A stretch of 53,375 nucleotides of DNA from Rossellomorea aquimaris (GTDB lineage Bacteria > Bacillota > Bacilli > Bacillales > Bacillaceae_B): contig NZ_QNRJ01000025.1 in assembly GCF_003315075.1 (NCBI RefSeq), positions 1 through 53,375 on the forward strand, in the 5' to 3' direction. The position numbers and the translations under genes were made by a program. The notes beneath the pieces are model-generated. The model did not search any database. It had not been told where the DNA came from and saw only the letters and a program-made list of their open reading frames with translations. The number at the start of each line of letters is the position of its first letter. Positions within the stretch are counted from its first letter, which is position 1. This document shows positions 35,201-42,252 of this stretch, piece after piece.

Positions 35201-36411
35201 ATCTGTGGAAACAGCACGTGACAGATGAAATCAATCATCAGTTCGTGGAAGTGAGGGAGGATGTTCCAGATGCGGATCACCTTTTATCAACATGTGGGGA
35301 CGTGCTTACCACTTATGATAAACCTAAAATCCTGGAGTCTCTGACCAAAGCATTTTTTGAAGAGCAACAGATGCTCTCGGAATTCAGGATGACCAATTAT
35401 ACCGATGATAAAGAAACGCCGGAGTGGATGAAGGAGCAGCATGACGAACGTTTTGAACCGTTCCTGAAAGAATATATCTCCCTTAAAGATCGCCGGATGA
35501 TACGTTTTTCTTACAACGGTAGTCAGATTAACCCTTATTATCTCGCTGATATCCTGACGAAAACCTATGAAGAGCAGGATCGGAACCTGGATGAACAGGA
35601 CCGGAAGCTGTATGAGGATATCATGCTGAATCATATCGGCACGATATTGAGGAGCCGAATCAAGCGGGCAGCCAAATGGGTGCGTCAGATGGACAAAATC
35701 ATGGCAGCACGTGATAATTCTTCTGGACTGATCTTCTCGATTGCCTGGAAAGCGCAGACCGCAGAATCGGAAGATGAGATGGATACAGCGGAACTTGTGA
35801 GCCTGCTTGAACGGGACAGTAAACATCTTCATGAAGATGACTTAAGCAAAATCACCCGGCATTTCCAGTCCAGGATTCAGAAAGCGAAAGAATTGATTAC
35901 GCTTCGAAATGAAGGGTCTACCCTCCATCAGGTGTTGAAAGAGGTCCTGGATTATCGAAAATGGTTTACCTTTGTTCTTTCGTTTAAACGGGAGAATGAA
36001 GGGGTCAAGCGTGAGTTGACAAATAATGCTTTCTTCCAGTTCTCAGGAGGAGAGAAAGCCATGGCTATGTATATTCCGTTATTCACTGCAGCTTATTCAC
36101 GCTATAAGGAAGCGAGAGATTTTGCCCCGTATATCATTTCATTGGACGAGGCATTCGCAGGGGTCGATGAAAACAATATCAGGGACATGTTCGAAGTCAT
36201 TGAGCAACTGGGCTTCAACTACATCATGAATTCCCAGGCGCTGTGGGGAGATTATGATACGGTACCGTCCCTTTCAATCGCTGACCTGTTGCGTCCTAAA
36301 AACGCGGACTTTGTGACGGTCATGCGCTATGAGTGGGATGGAGTTCACAGAAAGCCGGTTCAACAAGTAGAGGAAGAGGAAGAGATCTATGAGCGACTTG
36401 AACTTACTTAA
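32284..36411 (+). CDS. jetC: Wadjet type II JetC (SMC-like ATPase, TIGR02680-like)
   Basis: The protein has about 1375 residues. Walker A RGANGSGKS is at 34-42, followed by LLDGRKSPDRLDPFGSKARR typical of this family. Long coiled-coil arms (about 260-460 and 740-980) flank a hinge-like middle. The C-terminal head has the ABC signature FSGGEKAMAMYIPLF and Walker B YIISLDEAFAGVDE. It is the loop-extruding motor of Wadjet. The GTG at 32284 is favoured because AAGGG lies eight bases before; GTG 32275 and ATG 32278 are alternatives. It overlaps jetB by 8 bp. Confidence 0.9.
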   Translation: MNNEQWQLNRAGLVNFWYYDEETFDFKDGKLLLRGANGSGKSVTMQSFLPVLLDGRKSPDRLDPFGSKARRMEDYLLGEKGIVDRDERTGYLFMEYVKKGTGQYMTTGIGMQAKRGKPMKSWYFVITDNRRIGLDFPLTLTHSGEKIPMSDKELKNRIATGGEVVHSQREYMELVNRHIFGFQSTDAYEDLIKLLIQLRSPKLSKDFKPTVIYEILESALPPLTDDEIRYLSDSIDHMDQAQQELERLAMQKDSIDKVLRVYDRYNRYVLAEYAEKWQTAHQKVVKKEQTVKELQQNKADLKLGISELEEREKSLSNEQDLLEKQKDQLNRHEVWSLESKKKDLEKESLRKKDSVTRLEEKRDRKHKDYVKKKTELTSLEESEWKATSSVKELLADMNELAEECDFSAHSVNQDDFERIKEGTYDFTVWKKEVAAHQDVLSEAMKLLDDRTRQQERYRDLERESSEKKQKVDEILQQMDHTEEWFTEEQQRLESDIFTWMGKYDKLSFTDEQRQQVARSVQGLYEESSFDQVKGVLLESLEEYREEIRTRTVEHRNHLKRLEGEMEDKNEQISLLKQQKMIEPERSEGTSLHRKKLIEGGVAAVPFYEAVEFQEGVTEEEKSRIESVLRQTGILDGLISGDEIRPTEDSVLVPEPFLMTQTLADYLQPDVEADSAVSIQRVDEVLRSIPLEESAGAFVIHPDGSYMMGILKGHAPEEGPSKFIGRASRKRHLKERIELLMTELADLNEERDGVMLEISRLSQILKDVKEWQQSIPSDGVLRDIHQQFEQLEQERKLQQALLDQTDRQWKEVQVALSRLKQQLYEYSSRFSFELDTESVMQAIRFMKEYEGDLNNLTHVLVQLQASRQRIQDIALLLRDIEEELDHLKGEINVEQSDWDRLLREVDSIEQQLALQGMDEIRREIRRVQDRFESVKHELKKLQRTLPEKETDAKRVDEKLEIVVGDMEFWAEMRDLWKQHVTDEINHQFVEVREDVPDADHLLSTCGDVLTTYDKPKILESLTKAFFEEQQMLSEFRMTNYTDDKETPEWMKEQHDERFEPFLKEYISLKDRRMIRFSYNGSQINPYYLADILTKTYEEQDRNLDEQDRKLYEDIMLNHIGTILRSRIKRAAKWVRQMDKIMAARDNSSGLIFSIAWKAQTAESEDEMDTAELVSLLERDSKHLHEDDLSKITRHFQSRIQKAKELITLRNEGSTLHQVLKEVLDYRKWFTFVLSFKRENEGVKRELTNNAFFQFSGGEKAMAMYIPLFTAAYSRYKEARDFAPYIISLDEAFAGVDENNIRDMFEVIEQLGFNYIMNSQALWGDYDTVPSLSIADLLRPKNADFVTVMRYEWDGVHRKPVQQVEEEEEIYERLELT

Positions 36412-37660
36412 AGGAGAGGCGGCTCTTCATAAGCTGTTTCTCTTGTTCAAGAAGAGATATGAGTCACTCGGCCGGATAGGAGGATCGGTTAGCTTAACAT
36501 CATTTTCCAATGATGAACTGATGTCCATTTCTGGTCTGACAGGGTTGTCGGTAGAAGAATTACGCGGGAAACAATCGATTACCCTGTTGAAATTTGAAAA
36601 AGAGTTACGCCGTACTAAGTATCAGTATGACTCGTTGCTTTCATTCCTTGAAGACTATTTCGATGAGAAACTGGTAGCGAACAAAGATCGCCTGATACAA
36701 GAACAAGAACGGGAAATGCAATTTTGGGACGAGGTGAAAGATAAATTTTCGCAGCTTGTTTGGTACGTAGAGTGGATTTCCGGGAAGTCGGCAGATGCAA
36801 GATGGATTTGGACACTGTATAAGGAAGATGCTGCCGGATTGGTTTCCTCTTTTAAATACCTCGAAGAAGCGTGGAGTTTGATAGTAAAAGAAAAAAAGTT
36901 CATACGAATGCCTTTATTTGCTCAAAAGATAACGGGCAATCCCCATGCATTCGATCGAAACACGGTACTGGGGAAAATGCTGCTTCATTTGCTGACCGTC
37001 GACCAGATCAACAACGAAGGTGATATCCGTTTCAGTAAAACATCGGAAGAAGAAAACGAACTTCTCGGGCATTACGGATTGATACGAGATGATATATGGA
37101 GCTTTGTAACGGGTCAGAACCTATGGGCTGAGACCAATCAGGGTATTCATCCGGTATGGAAAGCAGCACAAGAGATGGGAACGGTCTTGAATCTCCCATT
37201 AAAAGAGTTAATTAAAGTAGATAAAGTCTATCCATATCAGGGAAAGGCAGTGTGGGTGTTAGAAAATTCGAGCGTCGCTTCCACATTGATGGATATGGTT
37301 CCACACGCACCCATTATTTGTACCCATGGACAACTGCGAATTGCCGGCTGGCGTTTGATTGAATTACTTTCAGCTTCAGGGATTACGATCAACTATTCAG
37401 GGGATCTTGATCCTGAAGGGATGCTTATCGCGGATCGGTTGGTTCGCAGGTTTCCCAATTCCGTACGATTATGGAGAATGAATGAACAATCGTATGCTGA
37501 AATCATGTCAGAGGAATTCGTTTCTGATAAGAGGTTGAGACAATTGGATAAAATTCAACATTATGGATTGAAGAAAGTGGCTGAAGTCATGCAGAGAGAA
37601 AAGAGAGCTGGATATCAGGAAGCAATGGTGGAAGTATTGGTGTGGGATATGGAGAGGTGA
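36389..37660 (+). CDS. jetD: Wadjet type II JetD (TIGR02679/DUF2399, Toprim-type nuclease)
   Basis: The protein has 423 residues. The C-terminal DUF2399 Toprim-like region includes THGQLRIAGWRLIELLSASG and NYSGDLDPEGMLIADRL, with the acidic GDLDPEG metal site. JetD is the subunit that cuts DNA once the SMC motor has stalled on a small circle. The N-terminal ~200 residues are the TIGR02679-type arm. It overlaps jetC by 23 bp and ends the operon. Two hairpins follow. Confidence 0.88.
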   Translation: MSDLNLLKGEAALHKLFLLFKKRYESLGRIGGSVSLTSFSNDELMSISGLTGLSVEELRGKQSITLLKFEKELRRTKYQYDSLLSFLEDYFDEKLVANKDRLIQEQEREMQFWDEVKDKFSQLVWYVEWISGKSADARWIWTLYKEDAAGLVSSFKYLEEAWSLIVKEKKFIRMPLFAQKITGNPHAFDRNTVLGKMLLHLLTVDQINNEGDIRFSKTSEEENELLGHYGLIRDDIWSFVTGQNLWAETNQGIHPVWKAAQEMGTVLNLPLKELIKVDKVYPYQGKAVWVLENSSVASTLMDMVPHAPIICTHGQLRIAGWRLIELLSASGITINYSGDLDPEGMLIADRLVRRFPNSVRLWRMNEQSYAEIMSEEFVSDKRLRQLDKIQHYGLKKVAEVMQREKRAGYQEAMVEVLVWDMER

Positions 37661-37677
37661 CTAATGCCATGGTAATG

Positions 37678-37736
37678 CCATGGGGACAGGTACCTCGGCC
37701 TATTTAATCATAGTTCTGAGGTACCTGTCCCTATGG
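37678..37736. repeat. Large palindrome of the GGGGACAGGTACC family
   Basis: CCATGGGGACAGGTACCTC and GAGGTACCTGTCCCTATGG form a 19-base stem with one mismatch around about 21 bases. It is the only complete palindromic copy of a repeat whose halves are scattered through this part of the window. Confidence 0.75.
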
Positions 37737-37756
37737 TTACCTTTGGAATAAGAAAC

Positions 37757-37789
37757 GGTGCCTGACCTACTTGGTCAGGCACCATTTTT
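37757..37789 (+). terminator. Terminator of the Wadjet operon (GGTGCCTGACC repeat type)
   Basis: GGTGCCTGACC and GGTCAGGCACC are perfectly paired around five bases, then ATTTTTGG. A related hairpin lies at 49249. Confidence 0.8.
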
Positions 37790-37870
37790 GGATACAATGG
37801 AAAGTCTAACAAAAGAAAAATCGAAGAAATGGAGTGTGGATCATGGTGAGGGGAAAAGAAGAATAGGTAT

Positions 37871-37918
37871 AAGGTAACCGTCATGACTATTATTTCGAGA
37901 TATGACGATTACCCTTCA
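37871..37918 (-). terminator. Hairpin terminator of the right coiled-coil gene
   Basis: GGTAACCGTCAT and ATGACGATTACC are inverted around about 16 bases, at the 3' end of the minus-strand gene. The tail on that strand is only weakly T-rich. Confidence 0.5.
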
Positions 37919-38589
37919 GCTCGATTCTCAAGAGTGAAAACCCTTTTATCGATATCTGTGATTCTTGTGTTCAGATAATGAAAGTCTGTTTCAGAACGTT
38001 GGTTGCCCACTTTTAACAAAGCAATGACATCTTCTGTTTGTGAGGTTTCAATTCTATTAACCGTTTCCTTTATCTCTTTCAAGTCACTTCTTAACTCTTT
38101 CATATTACCTTCGACCCCTTGCACATTACTTTCAAGCCCTTGCATTTTTTGGCCGAGTCCTTGCACATTACTTTCAAGTCCTTGCATTTTTTGGCCGAGT
38201 CCTTGCACATTACTTTCAAGTCCTTGCATTTTTTGGCCGAGTCCTTGCACATTACTTTCGAGACCTTGCATTTTTTGGTCGAGACCTTGCACATTACTTT
38301 CGAGACCTTGCATTTTTTGGCCGAGACCTTGCACATTACTTTCGAGACCTTGCATTTTTTGGCCGAGACCTTGCACATTACTTTCGAGACCTTGCATTTT
38401 TTGGTCGAGACCTTGCACATTACTTTCGAGACCTTGCATTTTTTGGTCGAGACCTTGCACATTACTTTCGAGACCTTGCATTCTTCCATCGAGCCCTTTC
38501 ATATTACGGTCAAGCTCTTTCAAGTTTTGGTCGAACACTTTCATGTTCCGTTGAATATCGGATAACATGTTTATGATTTGCTTTTCCAT
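37909..38589 (-). CDS. Coiled-coil protein with nine 14-residue repeats (right Wadjet flank)
   Basis: The protein has 226 residues and no membrane segment. Nine copies of MQGLESNVQG joined by LDQK or LGQK make a 14-residue, 42-bp tandem array (about residues 33-160). An N-terminal heptad coil and a C-terminal coil (ETVNRIETSQTEDVIALLKV) flank it. It should form a long parallel coiled coil. The start at 38589 has GGAGGTGAT at ideal spacing; a frame extension of seven codons upstream is unlikely. It points towards the Wadjet operon. The left-flank protein has the same architecture but a different repeat sequence. Confidence 0.68.
   Translation of the reverse strand: MEKQIINMLSDIQRNMKVFDQNLKELDRNMKGLDGRMQGLESNVQGLDQKMQGLESNVQGLDQKMQGLESNVQGLGQKMQGLESNVQGLGQKMQGLESNVQGLDQKMQGLESNVQGLGQKMQGLESNVQGLGQKMQGLESNVQGLGQKMQGLESNVQGVEGNMKELRSDLKEIKETVNRIETSQTEDVIALLKVGNQRSETDFHYLNTRITDIDKRVFTLENRAEG
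38113..38490 (-). repeat. Nine-copy 42-bp in-frame tandem repeat
   Basis: Units alternate between CTTGCATTTTTTGGCCGAG and a TTGGTCGAG variant followed by CTTGCACATTACTTTC. The units fall in blocks by a shared A/G change (CAAGTCC versus CGAGACC), which shows recent copy-number expansion. This explains long open frames on the opposite strand. Confidence 0.88.
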
Positions 38590-38906
38590 TTTATCACCTC
38601 CCTCATACAATTATAATGGAAATGAATCGATGATACTACCCTGATATTTTGTGAACTGGTAAGCCGAGGAAGGTTCCACGGGGACAGGTACCACGGCTCT
38701 ATCTGCCGATTAAAACTGGCCGGGTTTCCTGTTACCGGTGGCTTTTCTGCTTACGGCTAACCTAATAGGAAGCATGAGAACCGTCTCTCTCCTATTTAAT
38801 ATTGTTTAATTCTGAATGTTTTGGAATAATTAGTAATAGTCTATTTAGAAAGTACGATGGGAACTGTGACCGGTTAACCAGCTAACTCATTATGGGGGGA
38901 TCATGG
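38590..38906. other. Gap of about 320 bp with a repeat half-copy
   Basis: It holds a plausible TATAAT -10 for the coiled-coil gene on the minus strand (near 38613), a reverse half-copy of the GGGGACAGGTACC repeat (near 38682-38698) and AT-rich sequence before the next gene. No gene was found. Confidence 0.5.
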
Positions 38907-39434
38907 ATGAATAAGAAAAAAATAACGCTCTTGCTCACTTCAGTGGTGATTTTGGTGGCCGCCTATGCCTGGTATCAATCCACGAAATTATACGGTAATG
39001 ATAAGGAATCCATCGTCAAAGTGATAAATTCGTTGGATGGCTATGTGGATAAAGACATTCGAATTGTGCAAATCGATGATTTTGATGATGTTCGAATTGT
39101 AGGGTTTCTGGCCAATCACAGGCCATCCTATATTGAGTTTGTTCAAAACGATAAGGGGAACTATGTGTGGAGGTATATTGAATCCGATCAAGACGGGACA
39201 ATGGGCATGTTTTTACCTGGTTCACTTAGAAAAATCATGTTCGTGACGAATGATGAAAATGACATTGCGAAAATGACGGTAGATATTAATGGGAAAACAC
39301 TTGAGCAAACGTTCCCTCCTTACAAGCAGAGCGTATCCTGGATGGATTTGCCTAAATCAAAAGATGGAGGGTATGAGTATCGGAACTATACATTTTATGA
39401 TAAGACTGGGAGTTTGATTGAAGAGTATGAATGA
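38907..39434 (+). CDS. Hypothetical membrane-anchored extracytoplasmic protein
   Basis: The protein has 175 residues. A basic start (MNKKK) and one hydrophobic helix (about 6-22) form an uncleaved anchor or signal peptide, with no lipobox cysteine. The beta-rich outer domain with many Asp/Asn residues has no motif I can name. The ATG at 38907 is preceded by GGGGGG at seven bases. Its stop overlaps the start of a 30-codon ORF. Confidence 0.6.
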   Translation: MNKKKITLLLTSVVILVAAYAWYQSTKLYGNDKESIVKVINSLDGYVDKDIRIVQIDDFDDVRIVGFLANHRPSYIEFVQNDKGNYVWRYIESDQDGTMGMFLPGSLRKIMFVTNDENDIAKMTVDINGKTLEQTFPPYKQSVSWMDLPKSKDGGYEYRNYTFYDKTGSLIEEYE

Positions 39435-39523
39435 TTGTGAATTATATAGGACTAGTATTGGTAGTAACTACACTGATTGCATTTTTCACACTGCAAAATC
39501 GTTTGGATGAAAAAATCAATTAG
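39431..39523 (+). CDS. Small single-span membrane peptide, coupled to the upstream gene
   Basis: The 30-residue peptide (MIVNYIGLVLVVTTLIAFFT, then a charged tail) has one hydrophobic helix. Its ATG overlaps the upstream stop as ATGA, so it would be translated by re-initiation. Typical small membrane protein layout, but with no independent ribosome site and no known family; it could be fortuitous. Confidence 0.4.
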   Translation: MIVNYIGLVLVVTTLIAFFTLQNRLDEKIN

Positions 39524-39918
39524 CATTACCGTTTAATTGTTTAAGTTAATATCTGATATATTGATACTTTAGCAGCTGGTTCCGTGAGACATGAAAGTGA
39601 TATAAAAGATTGGAAAAGCATATTGAAATAGGAGTGAAGAGTGATCATGATCAAACGGAATGTATCGCTCTTTTTTTGTTGACTAAAGCCAAGGTACCTG
39701 TCCCCATGGCTCCTTTTTCCATCAACAATCTCAAAACCAAAGAAGGAAATAAGGAATCTTTGAAGAATAGTAAAAGCGGATACTATGGGGGATCCTTGGG
39801 TATTTTTCACCATAGGGTATATTTTGATTTCAGTGTCCAAGTTTTTCGCCGTAAAAACGAAATACCGTTTTATGTTGTGATTTGAATCAAAATACTCTAA
39901 TGTACGGGAGGAAATGAA
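39524..39918. other. Gap of about 395 bp with a gene remnant and repeat half-copy
   Basis: Contains the remnant at 39560, its old terminator-like tail (CGCTCTTTTTTTG near 39665) and a GGTACCTGTCCCCATGGCTCC half-repeat (about 39692-39713). Nothing else is recognisable. Confidence 0.55.
39560..39631 (+). pseudogene. 3' remnant of a second coiled-coil gene copy
   Basis: The frame reads IDTLAAGSVRHESDIKDWKS, then ILK and stop, almost identical to the end of the protein at 28933 (IDTLAARSVRHESDIKDFKR). Everything upstream, including the repeats, is gone. A T-rich terminator tail like the one at 29395 also persists downstream. This is a paralogue deleted except for its last 23 codons. Confidence 0.85.
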
Positions 39919-40434
39919 ATGACCAGCAATACGTTGACTTCAAGGGTGGAAAATGATCGGGTACTTGTGCTTGAGCGAGATTTTGATGCGCCGCGTGAGC
40001 TAGTGTTTACTATGTTTAAAGACTCTGAATATCTCAAACAGTGGTGGGGACCAAGAGGCTGGGAGCTTCCTGTATGTAACGTGGATTTCCGCCCGGGAGG
40101 TGTGTGGCACTACTGCATGAAGTGCGCAGATCGAGGTCAAGGAGAATATTTCGGTATGGAATCTTGGGGAAAAGGGGTTTACAAGGAGATCATCGAGCCG
40201 GAGAAGATCATCTACGTCGATTCCTTCTCAGATCCGGAAGGCAATACGAATGAAGACATGCCCTCGACTACCAATACATTGGAATTCATCGATTTGGGTG
40301 GCAGGACGAAGCTGATCAACCGTGCTGAATATGATTCGGCAGAGTCTCTCAAGACCGTTACGGACATGGGTGTGATACAAGGCATCACCGAAACGTGGAA
40401 CCGCCTGGAGGAAGCCCTTCAGAAGCTGAAATAA
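39919..40434 (+). CDS. SRPBCC/AHSA1-domain protein
   Basis: The protein has 171 residues with the Aha1-type START-like fold: RDFDAPRELVFTMFKDSEYL and KQWWGPRGW near the start, DFRPGGVWHYCM, and GITETWNRLEEALQKL at the end. Such proteins bind hydrophobic ligands; the ligand is unknown. GGGAGG lies before the ATG. It is monocistronic, closed by a palindromic terminator. Confidence 0.85.
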   Translation: MTSNTLTSRVENDRVLVLERDFDAPRELVFTMFKDSEYLKQWWGPRGWELPVCNVDFRPGGVWHYCMKCADRGQGEYFGMESWGKGVYKEIIEPEKIIYVDSFSDPEGNTNEDMPSTTNTLEFIDLGGRTKLINRAEYDSAESLKTVTDMGVIQGITETWNRLEEALQKLK

Positions 40435-40441
40435 AGAAGTT

Positions 40442-40482
40442 AGGGACGGACCTCCTACTTTAGAGAGGTCCGTCCCTCTTTT
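40442..40482 (+). terminator. Terminator made of a GGGACGGACCTC repeat
   Basis: AGGGACGGACCTC and GAGGTCCGTCCCT form a perfect stem followed by CTTTT. A virtually identical element stands at 41580-41618, and a half at about 44480-44500. Confidence 0.8.
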
Positions 40483-40512
40483 CCGTGGCTCCTTGAAGAG
40501 CAAACAAATTAA

Positions 40513-40577
40513 TTTAAGGTTTCTTTAACCTTCCCTTAAGTTTCCTATAAGGTAAATAATGTATTCTCTATCTATGA
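40513..40577 (+). promoter_or_regulatory. Tandem 11-bp operator boxes and promoter of the bacteriocin-like gene
   Basis: Four boxes repeat with an 11-base period: TTTAAGG, TTTAACC, CTTAAGT and TATAAGG, spaced by TTTC, TTCC and TTCC. A putative -10, TATGAA (40572-40577), begins 20 bases after the last box. Helically phased direct repeats overlapping the -35 are the hallmark of OmpR/PhoB-family regulators; one is encoded at 42253. The same boxes with the same 20-base spacing occur at 42150. Confidence 0.65.
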
Positions 40578-40649
40578 ACCTTTTAATGCTGAGCTTATCA
40601 CTGAATAAGACAAGTGCCGAGGTATCATATTTAGAGAGGAGAAGGGATC

Positions 40650-41264
40650 ATGAAACAAATAGGTAGAAACACATTACTAGTATTAATAGCTCTGATGTTA
40701 ATAGTAGGGATGGTTGGCCCATCTGTTAGTGCGGCACCCATGGCGACCGAAGAAGAAGTGGAGGAATTGGCTGCTGATCTTGAATTTTTGATGGAGGAAG
40801 CGGCTATCTATGATTCTGAAGGCAGGGTTATAGGGTTTGATTTTGCTCAATTGGAAGAGGAGTTTGGAAAGGTGAAGGAGCTTGATATGCTGGAACAAGA
40901 GATCAACTCTGCAAGTAGCGAAGGTCTTAATCCCATGATGGCGGCACAATCACAATCGATCCAGCCATTCGCCGCCAAGAAGACGTGGAAGGGCTGTATG
41001 ATTGGTGCGTTAAAGGATCATTTTGGGGTTGCTATTATTGAGGTGGCGATGACTGGCGGGTTATGGGCTTAATTAGAGAAGAAGGCTTATAAAGAAGCTG
41101 CGAAACTATTAATCAAGATTGGCGTCGGTGGAAATGCCATTGGAATGGTCGCGTTCTTGACGTATTATTCTGCTAAATGTCTGGAAGGTGTCGGACCTTG
41201 GGCCAGCAAAACGGTTGAATCGGATCATTCTATATTAAACAGACACGCTTATACTTTAGTGTAA
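40650..41264 (+). pseudogene. Secreted bacteriocin-like protein interrupted by an in-frame stop
   Basis: The first 140 codons (40650-41072) encode a signal peptide (about 1-28, cleavage near SVSA-AP), an acidic pro-region, and a C-terminal domain starting AAKKTWKGCMIGALKDHFG. After TAA at 41070 the same frame continues for 63 codons without a break (LEKKAYKEAAKLLIKIGVGG, then AIGMVAFLTYYSAKCLEG) to TAA at 41264. The restored domain has two widely spaced cysteines and Gly-rich amphipathic helices, as in large secreted bacteriocins such as closticin 574; that likeness is by architecture only. The simplest explanation is one substitution of a Tyr codon. AGAGGAG precedes the ATG. Confidence 0.65.
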
Positions 41265-41295
41265 GAAATCCATTACCCAGATAAGGATGATGATG

Positions 41296-41514
41296 ATGGA
41301 GCAACAAAAAGAGAAACTATACTTCCTGGGATACTTTCTTATATTCCCACTTATATTTATCACGAGCTTCTTGTTATGGGGGTTCGTTATAAAAGGAAAT
41401 GGACTATGGATCGTGTTAACAGATGCGTTATCAATTATAGGGATTTATTATATCCTTACAAGTATTATTTTTAGTTTTGTTATGAGGAAGCAAGTGAAGT
41501 TCGAAAATGAATGA
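41296..41514 (+). CDS. Small two-helix membrane protein, candidate immunity protein
   Basis: The protein has 72-75 residues. Two hydrophobic helices (about 11-32 and 38-60) are followed by a short basic tail. It begins in a run of four ATG codons (41287-41296); AAGG at 41283 fits the third or fourth. It follows the bacteriocin-like gene by 30 bp and shares its terminator, the usual place and shape of a bacteriocin immunity protein. The function is inferred from context only. Confidence 0.5.
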   Translation: MEQQKEKLYFLGYFLIFPLIFITSFLLWGFVIKGNGLWIVLTDALSIIGIYYILTSIIFSFVMRKQVKFENE

Positions 41515-41518
41515 AATG

Positions 41519-41572
41519 GAAATGCCCCCCCCGAACGTAGAAAGTTTCAGCGGTCGGGGGCATTTCTTTTTC
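41519..41572 (+). terminator. Terminator of the bacteriocin-like operon
   Basis: AAATGCCCCC and GGGGGCATTT pair around about 26 bases, followed by CTTTTTC. Confidence 0.75.
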
Positions 41573-41579
41573 AGAAGTT

Positions 41580-41618
41580 AGGGACGGACCTCCTACTTTA
41601 GAGAGGTCCGTCCCTCTT
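41580..41618. terminator. GGGACGGACCTC repeat acting as a terminator
   Basis: Near-identical to the hairpin at 40442. It abuts the stop codon of the minus-strand gene at 41619 and has T-rich tails on both sides. Confidence 0.7.
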
Positions 41619-42053
41619 TCACTTATTCAAAAACTCTCTAGCAATTACATGTTCGGGATCTAATGCCAGAATCCTTCTCGCCGTATCACAGGCTTCCTCT
41701 TCACTGACGACTTTATCGGGGATTTGATGCAAGAATAATAGATTGGATAGATAGCCGATATCTTGTCGGTCTGTTAACTCCACGCATCGCCTTGCATGAT
41801 AAAGGGCAGCGTAATAAGCACCGTCCAGGTAATTTAGTGGAACCACCATCAATCTGAACGCCATCTCATGTAATTCAACGGTTTCCTCTTCGACTAGTAA
41901 ACTCATAATGAAGGCGTAATTCGTTATACTTGAATCCTTGAAGGCTGTTTCCATCAGTTCTTCATCAAGTTCTGAATAGGAAAGTTCATTCGTCATTTCT
42001 TTTGCTTCTTCAAAATGTCCTTTTATGATGAACTCATTTAGTTTGTTTGTCAT
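41619..42053 (-). CDS. Helical repeat protein of unknown function, probably part of the box regulon
   Basis: The protein has 144-146 residues and is all alpha: NKLNEFIIKGHFEEAKEMTN, AYYAALYHARRCVELTDRQD and a TPR-like end (EEACDTARRILALDPEHVI). It is cytosolic and acidic, and of a type common in Bacillus but of no named function. The ATG at 42053 fits GGTGG nine bases upstream better than 42059. Its promoter carries three tandem 11-bp boxes identical in type to those before the bacteriocin-like gene, so it should be co-regulated. A cytosolic immunity or adaptor role is possible but unproven. Confidence 0.6.
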   Translation of the reverse strand: MTNKLNEFIIKGHFEEAKEMTNELSYSELDEELMETAFKDSSITNYAFIMSLLVEEETVELHEMAFRLMVVPLNYLDGAYYAALYHARRCVELTDRQDIGYLSNLLFLHQIPDKVVSEEEACDTARRILALDPEHVIAREFLNK

Positions 42054-42123
42054 GTTCATTACCCACCAATTATTCCTTTTTTAGACAATGGCCAGTCATA
42101 TATTTCGATGACCATTAACCTAC

Positions 42124-42181
42124 TAATTGTACAACACATCCTTTGCCCCAACCTTAAAGGAACCTTAAATTAACCATAAAT
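42124..42181 (-). promoter_or_regulatory. Tandem 11-bp operator boxes and promoter on the minus strand
   Basis: Read on the minus strand: TTTATGG, TTTAAGG and TTTAAGG, spaced by TTAA and TTCC, then 20 bases, then TACAAT as -10. Box sequence, 11-base period and distance to the -10 match the promoter at 40513. It drives the gene at 41619 and lies back to back with the regulator gene at 42253. Confidence 0.68.
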
Positions 42182-42252
42182 CTCAAAAAACATCGCCACT
42201 TCCATGATAAAATAGGATAAAAATTTGATTTTACAAGACTGGGAGTAAGGGT

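Noticed and set aside
38113..38490. CRISPR-like array
   Set aside because: The units are contiguous 42-bp coding repeats without unique spacers and keep one reading frame.
38003..38565. Three long open frames (two plus, one minus) over the 42-bp repeat array
   Set aside because: They are shadows: a 42-bp repeat without stops in one unit stays open in several frames. Only the minus-strand frame from 38589 has a ribosome site and non-repeat coil ends.
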